Of a stretch of 64,000 bases of DNA, positions 1 to 8,709 are shown piece after piece (within the stretch, counting starts at the first letter, position 1; every line of letters starts with the position of its first letter). A model generated the notes under the pieces. It was not told where the DNA came from and ran no database searches. It saw only the letters and a list, made by a program, of their open reading frames with translations. Location: the NCBI RefSeq assembly GCF_900104745.1, contig NZ_LT629732.1:4265981-4329980 (forward strand), given 5' to 3'. Position numbers and translations under genes: made by a program. This stretch comes from Actinopolymorpha singaporensis. GTDB lineage: Bacteria; Actinomycetota; Actinomycetes; Propionibacteriales; Actinopolymorphaceae.

Positions 1-2
1 GG

Positions 3-1736
3 CGGCTGATCTGCTGGCTGGAGGCTGAGTGCCTGTCCGATGTGAACGCGCTGGCCTACGCCGAGCCCGGCATGGTTGACGGCCCGGCCGGACGCAGGGT
101 GACGCCGGATCCGATGACCCCGGAGGTCCTGGAGCCGTTGCTGGGGTGGACCGGCTACCGGGCGCACCAGTACGTGGCCCTGGCCGCCACCCTGCCCCGC
201 CTGCCGCGGGTACGTGAGGCGTTGGCCAGCGGGCAGCTGGAGCTCAACGATGTGCGGGTGATCGTGGACCGGATCACCGACGCCGAACCCGATGTGTGGG
301 GTGCCATCGAGGAGGCGATCTTCCCCAAAGTCCTGGAACTGCGGGGCGGGTTGTTGCGGGCCAAGGTGGAGGCCGAGGTCGTCACAGCAGACCCCGACGC
401 CGCCGCCAAACGTCACCGCGCGGCCAGGTCCGGGCGGAACGTCGCGATCTGGCCCGCCGTCGACGGCGTCGCCGACCTCGCCATCCGCGGCCTGTCCGCA
501 GGCCAGGCAGCTGAGGCGTACGGCCACATCGACGCCATCGCCCGCGCAGTCAAATCAACCGGTGACCCGCGCACCCTCAGCCAACTCCGCGCCGACGTCG
601 CCGCCGCCCTACTCACCGGCACCGCCGACATCAAAGACTGCTCAGCCCCAGCGGCCACCCACCACACCAAGCAAGAAGAGGCGCAAAGCCAGGCACAACA
701 CCAGCCTGCGCAGGACCAGGCCGAACGAGCCGAAGGTGAATCCGAGCAGACGCCGGACGAACAGGGGCACTGTCCCATTCACTGCTACCCCGACCACGAC
801 CTGCACAGCGCCGGATGTGACTGCGGTGACTGCGCTCCCGCCGGAACCGCAAACACCACCGCCCACTACACCCCCTGCCACTGCTCCACCACGCACGACA
901 GCGCAGCCCACGACGCCGCGGAGCGCAGCGCAGCCGCAGAGGACGCAGATAGCAGCGCCATCGGGCAGAACGCAGCGGGACGCGGCGCAGCCACAGGCGG
1001 TGCAGCTGCTCCCGACGGCGGGCGGCCTACCGCGGGTCAGATCCCGCGGCAGAACCGCCGACCCGACGAAACGGCCGACCCGCCGGATCCGCCTGATCCA
1101 CCGACAGGTAACCCGACACCACCAACACCGCCCTGGTGCTCCTCACAACCGAGCTGGGGTGCCATACGAACGCGGGCGAAGATCCAGCTGAACGTGCCGC
1201 TGACCACCCTGATGGGACTCAGCAGCCAGCCTGGTGAGCTCGGCGGGTTCGGGCCGGTCATCACCGAGGTCGCCCGCCGCGTGGTGGCGAACAATCTCGG
1301 CAACCCCGAGGCGAGATTCAGTGTCGGGGTCACCCACCCGGTCACCGGGCGGTTGTTGCATCTGCATCCCATCCCGGCGAGGTTCCTGCGCGGGCTGCAG
1401 GCAGAGCTGGTGCATGCCCGCGACCAGCGCTGCGCATGGACCACCTGCAGGAGACCGGCGGCGACCTGCCACCTCGACCACAACACCGAACACCACCACG
1501 GCGGCCAAACCGCCGTGGACAACATCGCACCGCTCTGCCCACGCCACCACAAAACCAAGACCGAACGCGACTGGAAACTCGAGCAGACCGGCCCCGGCGA
1601 ACACATCCTCACCGACCCCCACGGCCGGCAATACCACAGCAGAACACCATCCCTCACCGACCCGGTGGTACCACCCGAGCGAGCAGTCACCACCACGGGC
1701 ACAAGGACGGTCGACAATGACCTACCGCCGTTCTGA
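3..1736 (+). CDS. DUF222 / HNH endonuclease-domain protein (13E12-type), 5' truncated by the window edge
   Basis: The frame is open from base 3, and the residues before the GTG at 42 (LICWLEAECL) read like the normal DUF222 helix, so the true start is probably outside the window. The N-terminal half is a DUF222 domain. A low-complexity, His/Cys/Ala-rich linker follows at roughly residues 210-360. The C-terminal HNH fold carries CAWTTC, LDHNTEHH and LCPRHH with zinc-type cysteines. The family is multicopy in actinobacteria and its cellular role is poorly defined. A nuclease activity is inferred from the HNH motif only. A second member lies at 30645. Confidence 0.9.
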   Translation, partial: RLICWLEAECLSDVNALAYAEPGMVDGPAGRRVTPDPMTPEVLEPLLGWTGYRAHQYVALAATLPRLPRVREALASGQLELNDVRVIVDRITDAEPDVWGAIEEAIFPKVLELRGGLLRAKVEAEVVTADPDAAAKRHRAARSGRNVAIWPAVDGVADLAIRGLSAGQAAEAYGHIDAIARAVKSTGDPRTLSQLRADVAAALLTGTADIKDCSAPAATHHTKQEEAQSQAQHQPAQDQAERAEGESEQTPDEQGHCPIHCYPDHDLHSAGCDCGDCAPAGTANTTAHYTPCHCSTTHDSAAHDAAERSAAAEDADSSAIGQNAAGRGAATGGAAAPDGGRPTAGQIPRQNRRPDETADPPDPPDPPTGNPTPPTPPWCSSQPSWGAIRTRAKIQLNVPLTTLMGLSSQPGELGGFGPVITEVARRVVANNLGNPEARFSVGVTHPVTGRLLHLHPIPARFLRGLQAELVHARDQRCAWTTCRRPAATCHLDHNTEHHHGGQTAVDNIAPLCPRHHKTKTERDWKLEQTGPGEHILTDPHGRQYHSRTPSLTDPVVPPERAVTTTGTRTVDNDLPPF

Positions 1737-2304
1737 GAAGCCTTTCAAGAGCTGTTAACGAAGCTCACGATCTCTGCCATGGTGGGTCGTATCCATCGGT
1801 CGTGTCGACCATCAGCGTCGGCGCGGAGAGGGAGATCGCGGCATGGATGTCCTCCTCACCCGCGGGATTTCGGTCTCCGATCGTCGTGGCGTGGGCGGCC
1901 TTCCGCACCGGATTGGACGCAACCAGTACGCCAAAGAACGTAGGCAACGTCTGTCTGGTGAGCGGATCACCTGGACCCGGTCGAAAGCCTGGGTTGGCGT
2001 TGACCATGCCCTCCACCGTTGTCCCACCACGCCTCGTCGCGACCGGCAGGGCCCGGCAAGGTGGCGTTGACACGGCGAATGTGTAGTACGGCCAAGGACT
2101 CGAGCACGTCGTCGGACACATCGACCTCCGAGGCGAGTGTGCTGCGGTCGCGTCGGTCCCGTCGGCCAGTAGTTCCGGAAGTGCGCTCACCGGGTCCTCA
2201 CCCAGTCCGGCGCGTACTCAGGCCGTCCGACCGCATCCGCCGAGACTGCCATGACACCGCCGCGCCCCACCGCTGCTGGGCCGTGGTGGGACATGATGGG
2301 GCCG
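1737..2304. other. 570-bp stretch without a recognisable gene
   Basis: Several short open frames exist on both strands. The longest is about 141 codons on the minus strand (1765-2190), but none has a recognisable motif or a convincing ribosome binding site. It may be decayed sequence flanking the DUF222 gene. No insertion-sequence ends or tRNA were seen. Confidence 0.4.
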
Positions 2305-2802
2305 ATGAGAGTGGTCGTCCTGTCCGACACGCACGCGCCTCGGCGGTGGAAGTCGTGCCCGGAGCGCGTGGCCGAGCATCTGCGGACGGCAGATGTGATC
2401 CTGCATGCGGGTGACGTGTGTACGCCTGACGTACTGGACGAACTCGCGGCCTTCGCCCCCGTTTATGCCGTCGTCGGCAACAACGACGGACCCGAGGTCG
2501 CCGAGTGGGGCTCGGGCGTGCCGGAGGTCCTCGAGACCACCCTGGCCGGCGTTCGGGTGGCGATGGTGCACGACAGTGGGCAGGCGACGGGGCGGATGGC
2601 ACGGATGCGACGGCGGTTCCCGAACGCCGACCTCGTGGTGTTCGGGCACTCGCACATCCCGTTGACGCAGACCGAGGACGGCGTACGGATCTTCAACCCC
2701 GGCTCGCCGACAGACCGGCGACGGCAGCCGCACGGAACGATCGGCATCGTCGTCCTCCAACGCGGTCGGGTGAAGGACGCGTCGATCGTTCCGGTGACGT
2801 AG
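2305..2802 (+). CDS. YfcE/MJ0936-type metallophosphoesterase
   Basis: This small calcineurin-like phosphoesterase probably hydrolyses phosphodiesters or phosphomonoesters with two metal ions in the cytoplasm. The motifs are in order: SDTH near the N-terminus, HAGD, GNND, a central MVHDSG and GHSH near residue 115. The 165-residue length fits the family. ATG at 2305 gives the usual MRVVVLSDTH start; ATG codons at 2293 and 2296 are in frame and also possible. The stop lies 13 bp before the next gene, so the two are probably cotranscribed. The substrate is unknown. Confidence 0.9.
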   Translation: MRVVVLSDTHAPRRWKSCPERVAEHLRTADVILHAGDVCTPDVLDELAAFAPVYAVVGNNDGPEVAEWGSGVPEVLETTLAGVRVAMVHDSGQATGRMARMRRRFPNADLVVFGHSHIPLTQTEDGVRIFNPGSPTDRRRQPHGTIGIVVLQRGRVKDASIVPVT

Positions 2803-2815
2803 GGCAGGTGGCGAC

Positions 2816-3319
2816 ATGGCCTGGTTCAAGCCCGGGGATCTGCTGGACCGCACCTTCGAGGTCGGGATCATCCTCAAGGGGCTGGATGGCCTGCTCGAAC
2901 TGGTCGGCGGGATCCTGCTGCTGGCGGTGTCGCCCGCCACCCTCAACCGGCTGGTCGTCACGCCGACCCAGCACGAGATCTCCGAGGACCCGCACGACTT
3001 CGTGGCCACCCACCTGCTGCACCTGACGGCCGGCCTCCACCGGTCGACGGTGTGGTTCGGTGCCGTCTATCTGCTTCTGCACGGCGCGGTGAAGATCGTC
3101 CTCGTCGTCGCGCTGCTGCGCAACCAGCTGTGGGCGTACCCCTGGACGATCGTGTTCCTGCTCGCCTTCATCGGCTACCAGCTCTATCGCATCGCGCTCC
3201 ATCCGACGGTCGGACTCGTGCTGTTGACCGTCTTCGACGCGTTCGTCGTCTGGTTGACCTGGCGCGAGTACGGCCGACAACGTGCCGCCGGCCGCACTCG
3301 CTCAGCCGCGCCGGGGTGA
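2816..3319 (+). CDS. DUF2127 family membrane protein
   Basis: This 167-residue protein has about four hydrophobic segments, with the pattern of DUF2127 membrane proteins: an FEVGIILKGLDGLLELVGG first helix, a His-containing loop, and a GAVKIVLVVALLR helix followed by AYPWTIVFL. It follows the phosphoesterase closely and ends 6 bp from the convergent chaA gene. Function is unknown. No transport or catalytic motif was seen. Confidence 0.85.
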   Translation: MAWFKPGDLLDRTFEVGIILKGLDGLLELVGGILLLAVSPATLNRLVVTPTQHEISEDPHDFVATHLLHLTAGLHRSTVWFGAVYLLLHGAVKIVLVVALLRNQLWAYPWTIVFLLAFIGYQLYRIALHPTVGLVLLTVFDAFVVWLTWREYGRQRAAGRTRSAAPG

Positions 3320-3324
3320 CACCG

Positions 3325-4494
3325 TCACGGGCTCACCGCGAGGAAGAGGAACGCGACCAGCAGGACGAGATGGACACCACCCTGCAGCCGCGTCGCCCTG
3401 CCGGGTACCACCGTGAGGACGCTGACGACCACGGTGAGCGCCAGGAGGACGAGCTGAGTGGCCCCGAGGCCGAGGTGGAGCGGACCCTTCAACCAGATCG
3501 ACGCGAGCGCGATCGCCGGGATCGTGAGCCCGATGCTCGCCATCGCCGAGCCGTAGGCAAGGTTGAGGCTGATCTGCGTCCGCTGCCTGCGGGCGGCGCG
3601 TACGGCAGCGATCGTCTCCGGCAGCAGGACGAGCAACGCGATCACCACGCCGACGAACGACTGCGGGAATCCGGCCGCCTTCACCACGGTCTCGATCGCG
3701 GGTGACTCGACCTTCGCCAGGCCCACCACGGCGACGAGCGCCACCAGCAGCAGCGCGAGGCTTGTCAGTGCCGCTCGGGTGCTAGGGGGAGCGGCGTGTT
3801 CGTCGGCGTCGCCGCTCTCGTCGACGTCGCCCGTCTCGACCTCGGCTCGCTCGGATGTGGGAGCGTTCCCACGTCCGGCGGCCGGCTCGTCGTCATGGTG
3901 GACGGGCAGGAAGAAGTCGCGGTGCCGCACCGTCTGGGTGAGCACGAACATGCCGTACAACAAGAGCGAAACGATCGCCGCGAAGATGAGCTGGGCGGCG
4001 GAGAAGGCCGGGCCGGGGGCACCGAGGGTGAAGGTCGGCAGCACCAGGCTCAACGCAGCCAGGGTCGCCACAGTCGCCAGCGCGGCTCCACTTCCCTCCG
4101 CGTTGAACCGGGTCGTTCCATAGCGCAGCGCGGCCACCAACAAAGAGATCCCGACGATGCCGTTCGTGGTGATCATCACCGCGGCGAAGACGGTGTCCCG
4201 TGCCAGTTGGGACGTCTCCGGACGACCCGAGACCATCAGGGTCACGATCAGCGCGACCTCGATCACCGTCACAGCCACCGCGAGGACCAGCGAGCCGAAG
4301 GGTTCGCCAACCCGGTGCGCCACGACCTCCGCGTGGTGCACCGCGGACAGCACCGCTCCTGCGAGTACGACCGCGATCACCAGCGCGAACGGGACCGCCA
4401 GGTACCGGCCCCAGGTGAGTGCCAGCGCGAGAAGGGCGAGCAGCGGTACGACGGTCGTCCACGAGACGTACGGCGGGCGGCGGGGGAGCGTCAC
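3325..4494 (-). CDS. chaA: ChaA-type Ca2+/H+ (cation/proton) antiporter
   Basis: This integral membrane exchanger of the CaCA superfamily has two homologous halves of about five helices. They carry the alpha-repeat signatures GEPFGSLVLAVAVTVIEVAL and a second set around LLPETIAAVRAA. The halves are separated by an acidic, His/Asp-rich cytoplasmic loop (about residues 200-245). It likely exports Ca2+ or Na+ in exchange for protons. The GTG at 4494 (VTLPRRPPYVSW) gives a 389-residue product matching the family. The frame runs further upstream to about 4638, but that part is Pro/Arg-rich and unlikely to be translated. Confidence 0.88.
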   Translation of the reverse strand: MTLPRRPPYVSWTTVVPLLALLALALTWGRYLAVPFALVIAVVLAGAVLSAVHHAEVVAHRVGEPFGSLVLAVAVTVIEVALIVTLMVSGRPETSQLARDTVFAAVMITTNGIVGISLLVAALRYGTTRFNAEGSGAALATVATLAALSLVLPTFTLGAPGPAFSAAQLIFAAIVSLLLYGMFVLTQTVRHRDFFLPVHHDDEPAAGRGNAPTSERAEVETGDVDESGDADEHAAPPSTRAALTSLALLLVALVAVVGLAKVESPAIETVVKAAGFPQSFVGVVIALLVLLPETIAAVRAARRQRTQISLNLAYGSAMASIGLTIPAIALASIWLKGPLHLGLGATQLVLLALTVVVSVLTVVPGRATRLQGGVHLVLLVAFLFLAVSP

Positions 4495-4636
4495 GGCATG
4501 GAGCCTTCCAGTCGTGGCGGACGAATGGGTGAGAACCCTGAGCGGCAATTGTAAAGGCAAGGCAAAGTTGCCTGGTGAAGCGGCAGGTGCCGTAGGCCGG
4601 ACGGCGTCTGGCCTGCGTCGGGGATAGTTTGGGCAC

Positions 4637-4984
4637 ATGAGCGAGCTGCCGGAGCGACCCGACGTGCCCCAGGAGACCCACTCCGGGCTGGCCCAGGCCT
4701 GGGCCAGTGCGGGGGAGGCCGCGCAACAGTTGAGTGAGGCACGTCAGACCGAGCAGGAGACGACTGCCCGGGAGACGTCGGGCACCACGCCCGCGCCCGT
4801 CAGGTACTCCGTGCTCCCCGCCGGCGGCGCGTTCCACGTCAAGCGGGGTGACGAAGTGGTCGGCTACTACACCGACCGCGACGCGGCCCTGGCCGACGCT
4901 CGCAAGCTCGCGGGTGGCGACAGCCCCAGCCGGGTGGTCATCCACGACGACGACCGGCGCCCAAGTGAGGAAGAGACGTACTGA
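4637..4984 (+). CDS. DUF2188 domain protein
   Basis: This 115-residue protein has an N-terminal Gln/Glu-rich segment followed by a DUF2188 domain (about residues 55-105) with the pattern AFHVKRGDEVVGYYTDRDAA and a C-terminal RVVIHDDD. Such domains are small and beta-rich, of unknown function. A -10-like hexamer TAGTTT ends 6 bp before the ATG, so the message may be leaderless. The 3' end lies 12 bp from the convergent MBL gene. Confidence 0.8.
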   Translation: MSELPERPDVPQETHSGLAQAWASAGEAAQQLSEARQTEQETTARETSGTTPAPVRYSVLPAGGAFHVKRGDEVVGYYTDRDAALADARKLAGGDSPSRVVIHDDDRRPSEEETY

Positions 4985-4996
4985 GCGGCCCGAGCG

Positions 4997-5824
4997 TCAC
5001 AGCGTCAGCGACTCACCGCGCTCGACGTAGCTGACCCGAGAGGCCAGCCCACGCCGCTCCACCTCCGCACGGAAGTCCGACAGCGGCGAACGCATCACGT
5101 CGTAGTCGTCGTAGTGGATGGGCACCGCCCGACGTGGTGAGATCGTGGCCAGCAGGTCCGCGCCCTGCTCGGCGTCCATCGTCACCACCATCCCGCCGGG
5201 CAGGGTCGTCCCGCCGAGATGGAGCAGCGCCAGGTCGGTGGCCGGGAAACGCTGGGCGATCTCCTCCACGGCCGGGTACATCAGCGTGTCGCCGGTGATG
5301 TAGAGCCGGTGGTGCACCTCGCCTTCGGCGGTGGCGAGTTCGAGAACGCTGCCCATCACCGGGGGCAGCAGGTGGCGGATCGGCCCGGGTGCGTGCCGAC
5401 CGGGTGTCGAGGTGATCCGGAGCACCATGCCGCCCTTGGCCATGGTGTGCTGCTCCCAGGTGCGCAGTCCCACCGCGCGCCGGAAGCCGTGCAGTCCCTG
5501 CAGCCGCCGCGAGGCATGTGGCGTGGTGACGATCGGCAGCCCGGAGTCCAGGTTGCGGCGGGCCACCCGGTCCCAGTGGTCACCGTGCAGGTGGGACAAC
5601 ACCACCGCGTCCAGCGGCGGAAGCTGGTCGACGCGCAGTGCCGGCTCGGTCAGCCTCCTGCTGGTCAGCCCGTGCCCGAGGTAGGCACGCTGACCGCGGT
5701 GCAGGAAGTTCGGGTCGGTGAGCAGGGTGAAGGGGCCGTACTTCAGCAGTACCGTCGCGTTGCCGACGAAGAACAGCTCACCGACGGACTGTGGCGTGGC
5801 GGAGTTGGCAGGGTCATGGGACAT
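4997..5824 (-). CDS. MBL-fold metal-dependent hydrolase (UlaG/ElaC-like)
   Basis: This is a 275-residue metallo-beta-lactamase fold protein. The N-terminal strand FVGNATVLLKYGPFTLLTDPNF is typical of the UlaG-like branch. The metal motif HLHGDHWD is at about residue 98, and further ligands are seen in ITGDTLMY, LLHLGG and IHYDDYDVM. It probably hydrolyses a phosphodiester or lactone-type substrate. The neighbours give no pathway clue. Start ATG at 5824. Confidence 0.88.
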   Translation of the reverse strand: MSHDPANSATPQSVGELFFVGNATVLLKYGPFTLLTDPNFLHRGQRAYLGHGLTSRRLTEPALRVDQLPPLDAVVLSHLHGDHWDRVARRNLDSGLPIVTTPHASRRLQGLHGFRRAVGLRTWEQHTMAKGGMVLRITSTPGRHAPGPIRHLLPPVMGSVLELATAEGEVHHRLYITGDTLMYPAVEEIAQRFPATDLALLHLGGTTLPGGMVVTMDAEQGADLLATISPRRAVPIHYDDYDVMRSPLSDFRAEVERRGLASRVSYVERGESLTL

Positions 5825-5920
5825 GGCTTCCGGCTACCCTGTCCACGGCTGATCATTCGGTGGTACTCCGCGGAGTTGGCCGGCGGCCCCAATCGGAGGC
5901 ACGCCCTAGACTCACCGATC

Positions 5921-6718
5921 GTGAGTACGCGATCGGCTCCGGCATCGGCGGTCAGCTACCCCGGCGGTTTCCTCACCGGCGTGGGACTGCTGGTGCGCGG
6001 TGTGCGCATGTACGCCGCGAACCCCCGGCTCGCACTGCTCGGCGTCGTGCCGGCTCTCATCACCGGAGTATTGTTCCTCGGCGCCTTCCTCACCCTCGCG
6101 TACTTCGCCGGTGACGTGGCCGCAGTGCTCACACCGTTCGCCGACGACTGGTCCGGAAGCACCCGTACGTTCGTGAGGTTCGCCGCCGGTCTGGCGTTGC
6201 TCGGCCTGGCCGCCCTGATCGGCGTCATCGCGTTCACCGCGGTCACGCTCGCGATCGGTGGGCCGTTCTACGAGCGGATCTCCGAACGCGTCGAGGAGCA
6301 GTACGGCGCCGTGCCGAACCCGGTCGAGGTCGGCTGGGCCCGGTCGCTGCGGCGCGGGGTCACCGACTCGTCCCGCCTCGTCGCCCGGTCGGTCATGGTC
6401 GGGGTCCCGTTGTTCGTGGCGGGTTTCCTGCCGGTGGTGGGGCAGACGGCCGTGCCGGTGCTCGGTGCGGTGCTCGGCGGCTGGCTGCTCGCGGTCGAAC
6501 TCGTCGGAACGCCGTTCGAACGGCGGGGGATGGGCCTCGCCGAACGCCGCCGGGCGCTGCGGAGGATCCGGCCGGTGACCGCGGGCTTCGGCGTCGCGGT
6601 GTTCGTGGTCTTCCTGATCCCACTCGGCGCGGTCGTGTTCACTCCGGCGGCGGTCGCCGGCGCCACGCTGCTCGCCCGGCGGGCGCTCGGCGAGCCCACC
6701 GAGCGGCGCCGCTCCTGA
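5921..6718 (+). CDS. EI24/CysZ-like membrane protein
   Basis: This 265-residue integral membrane protein matches the EI24 domain family, which includes CysZ. It opens with YPGGFLTGVGLLVRGVRMY, has about four to six hydrophobic helices and a GPFYERISERVE amphipathic motif near residue 115. CysZ in proteobacteria moves sulfate, but no cys genes are adjacent here, so a transport role is only inferred. The GTG at 5921 is chosen because a TAGACT -10-like hexamer lies 8 bp upstream (leaderless pattern) and the first residues precede the domain normally. Confidence 0.82.
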   Translation: MSTRSAPASAVSYPGGFLTGVGLLVRGVRMYAANPRLALLGVVPALITGVLFLGAFLTLAYFAGDVAAVLTPFADDWSGSTRTFVRFAAGLALLGLAALIGVIAFTAVTLAIGGPFYERISERVEEQYGAVPNPVEVGWARSLRRGVTDSSRLVARSVMVGVPLFVAGFLPVVGQTAVPVLGAVLGGWLLAVELVGTPFERRGMGLAERRRALRRIRPVTAGFGVAVFVVFLIPLGAVVFTPAAVAGATLLARRALGEPTERRRS

Positions 6719-6731
6719 GGACAGCCCGCCC

Positions 6732-6765
6732 CACGTCCAACTTCCCACGTCCTACTTCCCACGTC
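6732..6765. repeat. 14-bp tandem repeat at the end of the MocR gene
   Basis: CACGTCCAACTTCC is followed directly by CACGTCCTACTTCC and then a partial third copy CACGTC. The repeat spans the stop codon of the minus-strand MocR gene and fills the gap to the convergent EI24 gene. It could be slippage or part of a termination region. Confidence 0.6.
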
Positions 6766-8191
6766 GGCTCCGCCGGCGTTCGTCGGGGTAGGCGAGGGCC
6801 CGGCACAGTGCGGCGAGCGCACCGGGAAAGAGATGGTCCGGCGGAGTGCCGTACCCCACGATGATCGCGTGCCGGACCGGCTTCGGCGTACCGAACGTCA
6901 GGGGAGCGAGTCCGGCCACCCCTAGCCCTTCCCGTCGCGCCCGCGCAACCACCTGCTCCTCCGTACCCGCCGGAACCTCCAGCAGGACGTGCAGGCCCGC
7001 GGCGATCCCGCTGACCCGGACGTGCGGCACGGCCCGTGCGAGCGCGGCGACCAGGCGGTCACGACGGCGCCGGTAGCGGGTCCGCATCGCGCGTACGTGC
7101 CGGTCGTAGTCGCCGGAGGAGATGAACTCCGCCAGGGTCAACTGCTCGACCGTGGACACCTGCCAGGGGGACAGTCCGAGTTCGAACGCGGTGGCGACGA
7201 GCCGCTCCGGCAGGACCATCCAGCCCAGGCGCAGGCCGGGTGCGAGACTCTTGCTGGCCGTACCCAGGTAGACGACGTGCTCGGGGTCCAGGCCCTGCAA
7301 CGCGCCGACCGGCTGGCGGTCGTAGCGGAACTCACCGTCGTAGTCGTCCTCCAGGATCACGCCGCCACCGGCCCGCGCCCAGTCGATCACCTGCGCGCGC
7401 CGCTCCGGTGACAGCGCCCCGCCGGTGGGGAAGTGGTGCGATGGTGTCAGGAGCGCAGCCTGTACGCCGAGTTCGGGCAGCGGCGCCGGGTCCGCGCCGT
7501 CCTCGTCGTGGGGGAGGGGCGACAGGCGCAGCCCGCAACCGGTGAGCCGCGAGCGGTGTTCGGGCAGGCCGTACGCCTCCACCGCGACCCGCCGCACACC
7601 GTGCGCGCGGAGCACCTCGGCCATCCGCCACAGGCCCTGCATGGTGCCCGCGCACACCAGGATCCGCGAGGGGTCCGCGTACACCCCGCGCGCCCGGGCC
7701 AGATAGTCGGCGAGCGCCTTGCGCAGCTCCGGCCGGCCCGACGTCGCCTGGTACCCGAACGCCTCACTGGGTGCGGCCGTCACCGCCCGGCGGGTCGCGG
7801 CGACCCAGGCCGTTCTGGGAAAGGCCGACAGGTCCGACGAACCCGGCATCAGGTTGTAGGTCGTACCCGGCAGCAGGGGATGGGCCGGCTCGGGCACGGC
7901 ACGTGGTCTCGTGCGCCGCGACCTCACGCGCTCGGCGACCACCGTGCCCGAACCCTGGCGCGCCGTGAGCCAGCCCTCGGCGACGAGTTCGGCGTAGGCG
8001 TCGGCCACGGTGTTGCGGGCGATCCCCAGGTCGGCGGCCAGCGCGCGCGAGGACGGCAGCCGGGTGCCCGGTGTGAGCCGGCCACCTCGAACGGCGTCAC
8101 GCAACTCCCGGGTGAGCGCGGCGCCCAGCCCGCGACCGCGGTGTGCGAGATCAAGGTGGAGGTCCAGTGAAGTGGCCCACGATTCCGCCAT
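6752..8191 (-). CDS. MocR/PdxR family transcriptional regulator (GntR HTH + aminotransferase-like domain)
   Basis: A GntR-type winged HTH occupies about residues 20-85 (LPSSRALAADLGIARNTV). It is fused to a fold-type I aminotransferase domain whose PLP lysine lies in TASKSLAPGLRLG. MocR proteins sense PLP or an amine and regulate neighbouring genes. Here the divergent neighbour is the AhpD-like/PEP-mutase-like pair, the likely target. ATG at 8191 gives MAESWATSLDLHLDL. An upstream in-frame start at 8245 would overlap the divergent gene. Two TGGNCCA boxes (8173 and 8197) may be operator half-sites. Confidence 0.9.
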   Translation of the reverse strand: MAESWATSLDLHLDLAHRGRGLGAALTRELRDAVRGGRLTPGTRLPSSRALAADLGIARNTVADAYAELVAEGWLTARQGSGTVVAERVRSRRTRPRAVPEPAHPLLPGTTYNLMPGSSDLSAFPRTAWVAATRRAVTAAPSEAFGYQATSGRPELRKALADYLARARGVYADPSRILVCAGTMQGLWRMAEVLRAHGVRRVAVEAYGLPEHRSRLTGCGLRLSPLPHDEDGADPAPLPELGVQAALLTPSHHFPTGGALSPERRAQVIDWARAGGGVILEDDYDGEFRYDRQPVGALQGLDPEHVVYLGTASKSLAPGLRLGWMVLPERLVATAFELGLSPWQVSTVEQLTLAEFISSGDYDRHVRAMRTRYRRRRDRLVAALARAVPHVRVSGIAAGLHVLLEVPAGTEEQVVARARREGLGVAGLAPLTFGTPKPVRHAIIVGYGTPPDHLFPGALAALCRALAYPDERRRSRRGK

Positions 8192-8238
8192 GGAAATGGA
8201 CCATATCCCTGGGCTGATCCGGCCGTAGCGTTGAGGCC

Positions 8239-8709
8239 ATGACACAGCGAATCAACGTTTACCAGCACTCGCCGAAGGTCCTCTCCCTGCTGATCAAGCT
8301 TTCCGCGGAGGCAGCCAAGGACCTGGATCCGAAGATCAAGGAACTCGTGGTGCTGCGTGCCTCGCAGATCAACCGTTGCGCTTACTGCATCGACATGCAC
8401 ACCAAGGACGCCCGTGCCGGCGGCGAGACCGAGGAGCGCATCGCGCTGGTGGCGGCGTTCGAGGAGGCGGACAACTTCTTCACCGAGAAGGAGCGGGCGG
8501 CGCTGGCGCTGACCGAGGCGGTCACGATGCTGACCGACGGCTTCGTGCCGGACGAGGTGTACGAGCGGGCGGCCAAGCACTTCGACGAGAAGGAACTCGC
8601 CCAGCTCATCTGGACGATCGCGGTGATCAACACGTTCAACCGGCTGAACGTCACCGCCCGGACCGAGGCCGGCAGCTACACGCCCGGGCAGTTCGCGGGT
8701 CAGCACTGA
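8239..8709 (+). CDS. Carboxymuconolactone decarboxylase / AhpD-like peroxidase protein
   Basis: This 156-residue all-helical protein has the AhpD-type redox motif CAYC and a downstream His (RCAYCIDMHTKDA, about residues 50-62). That arrangement is typical of alkylhydroperoxidase-like proteins rather than true carboxymuconolactone decarboxylases. A role in peroxide defence is likely but the partner reductant is unknown. A TAGCGT -10-like hexamer sits 7 bp before the ATG, and no good ribosome binding site is visible, so a leaderless mRNA is plausible. The stop overlaps the next start. Confidence 0.88.
   Translation: MTQRINVYQHSPKVLSLLIKLSAEAAKDLDPKIKELVVLRASQINRCAYCIDMHTKDARAGGETEERIALVAAFEEADNFFTEKERAALALTEAVTMLTDGFVPDEVYERAAKHFDEKELAQLIWTIAVINTFNRLNVTARTEAGSYTPGQFAGQH

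Noticed and set aside
1765-2190. A 141-codon minus-strand frame next to the first DUF222 gene.
   Set aside because: Composition is fairly ordinary, but no motif, ribosome binding site or homologous pattern was recognised; kept only as unexplained sequence.
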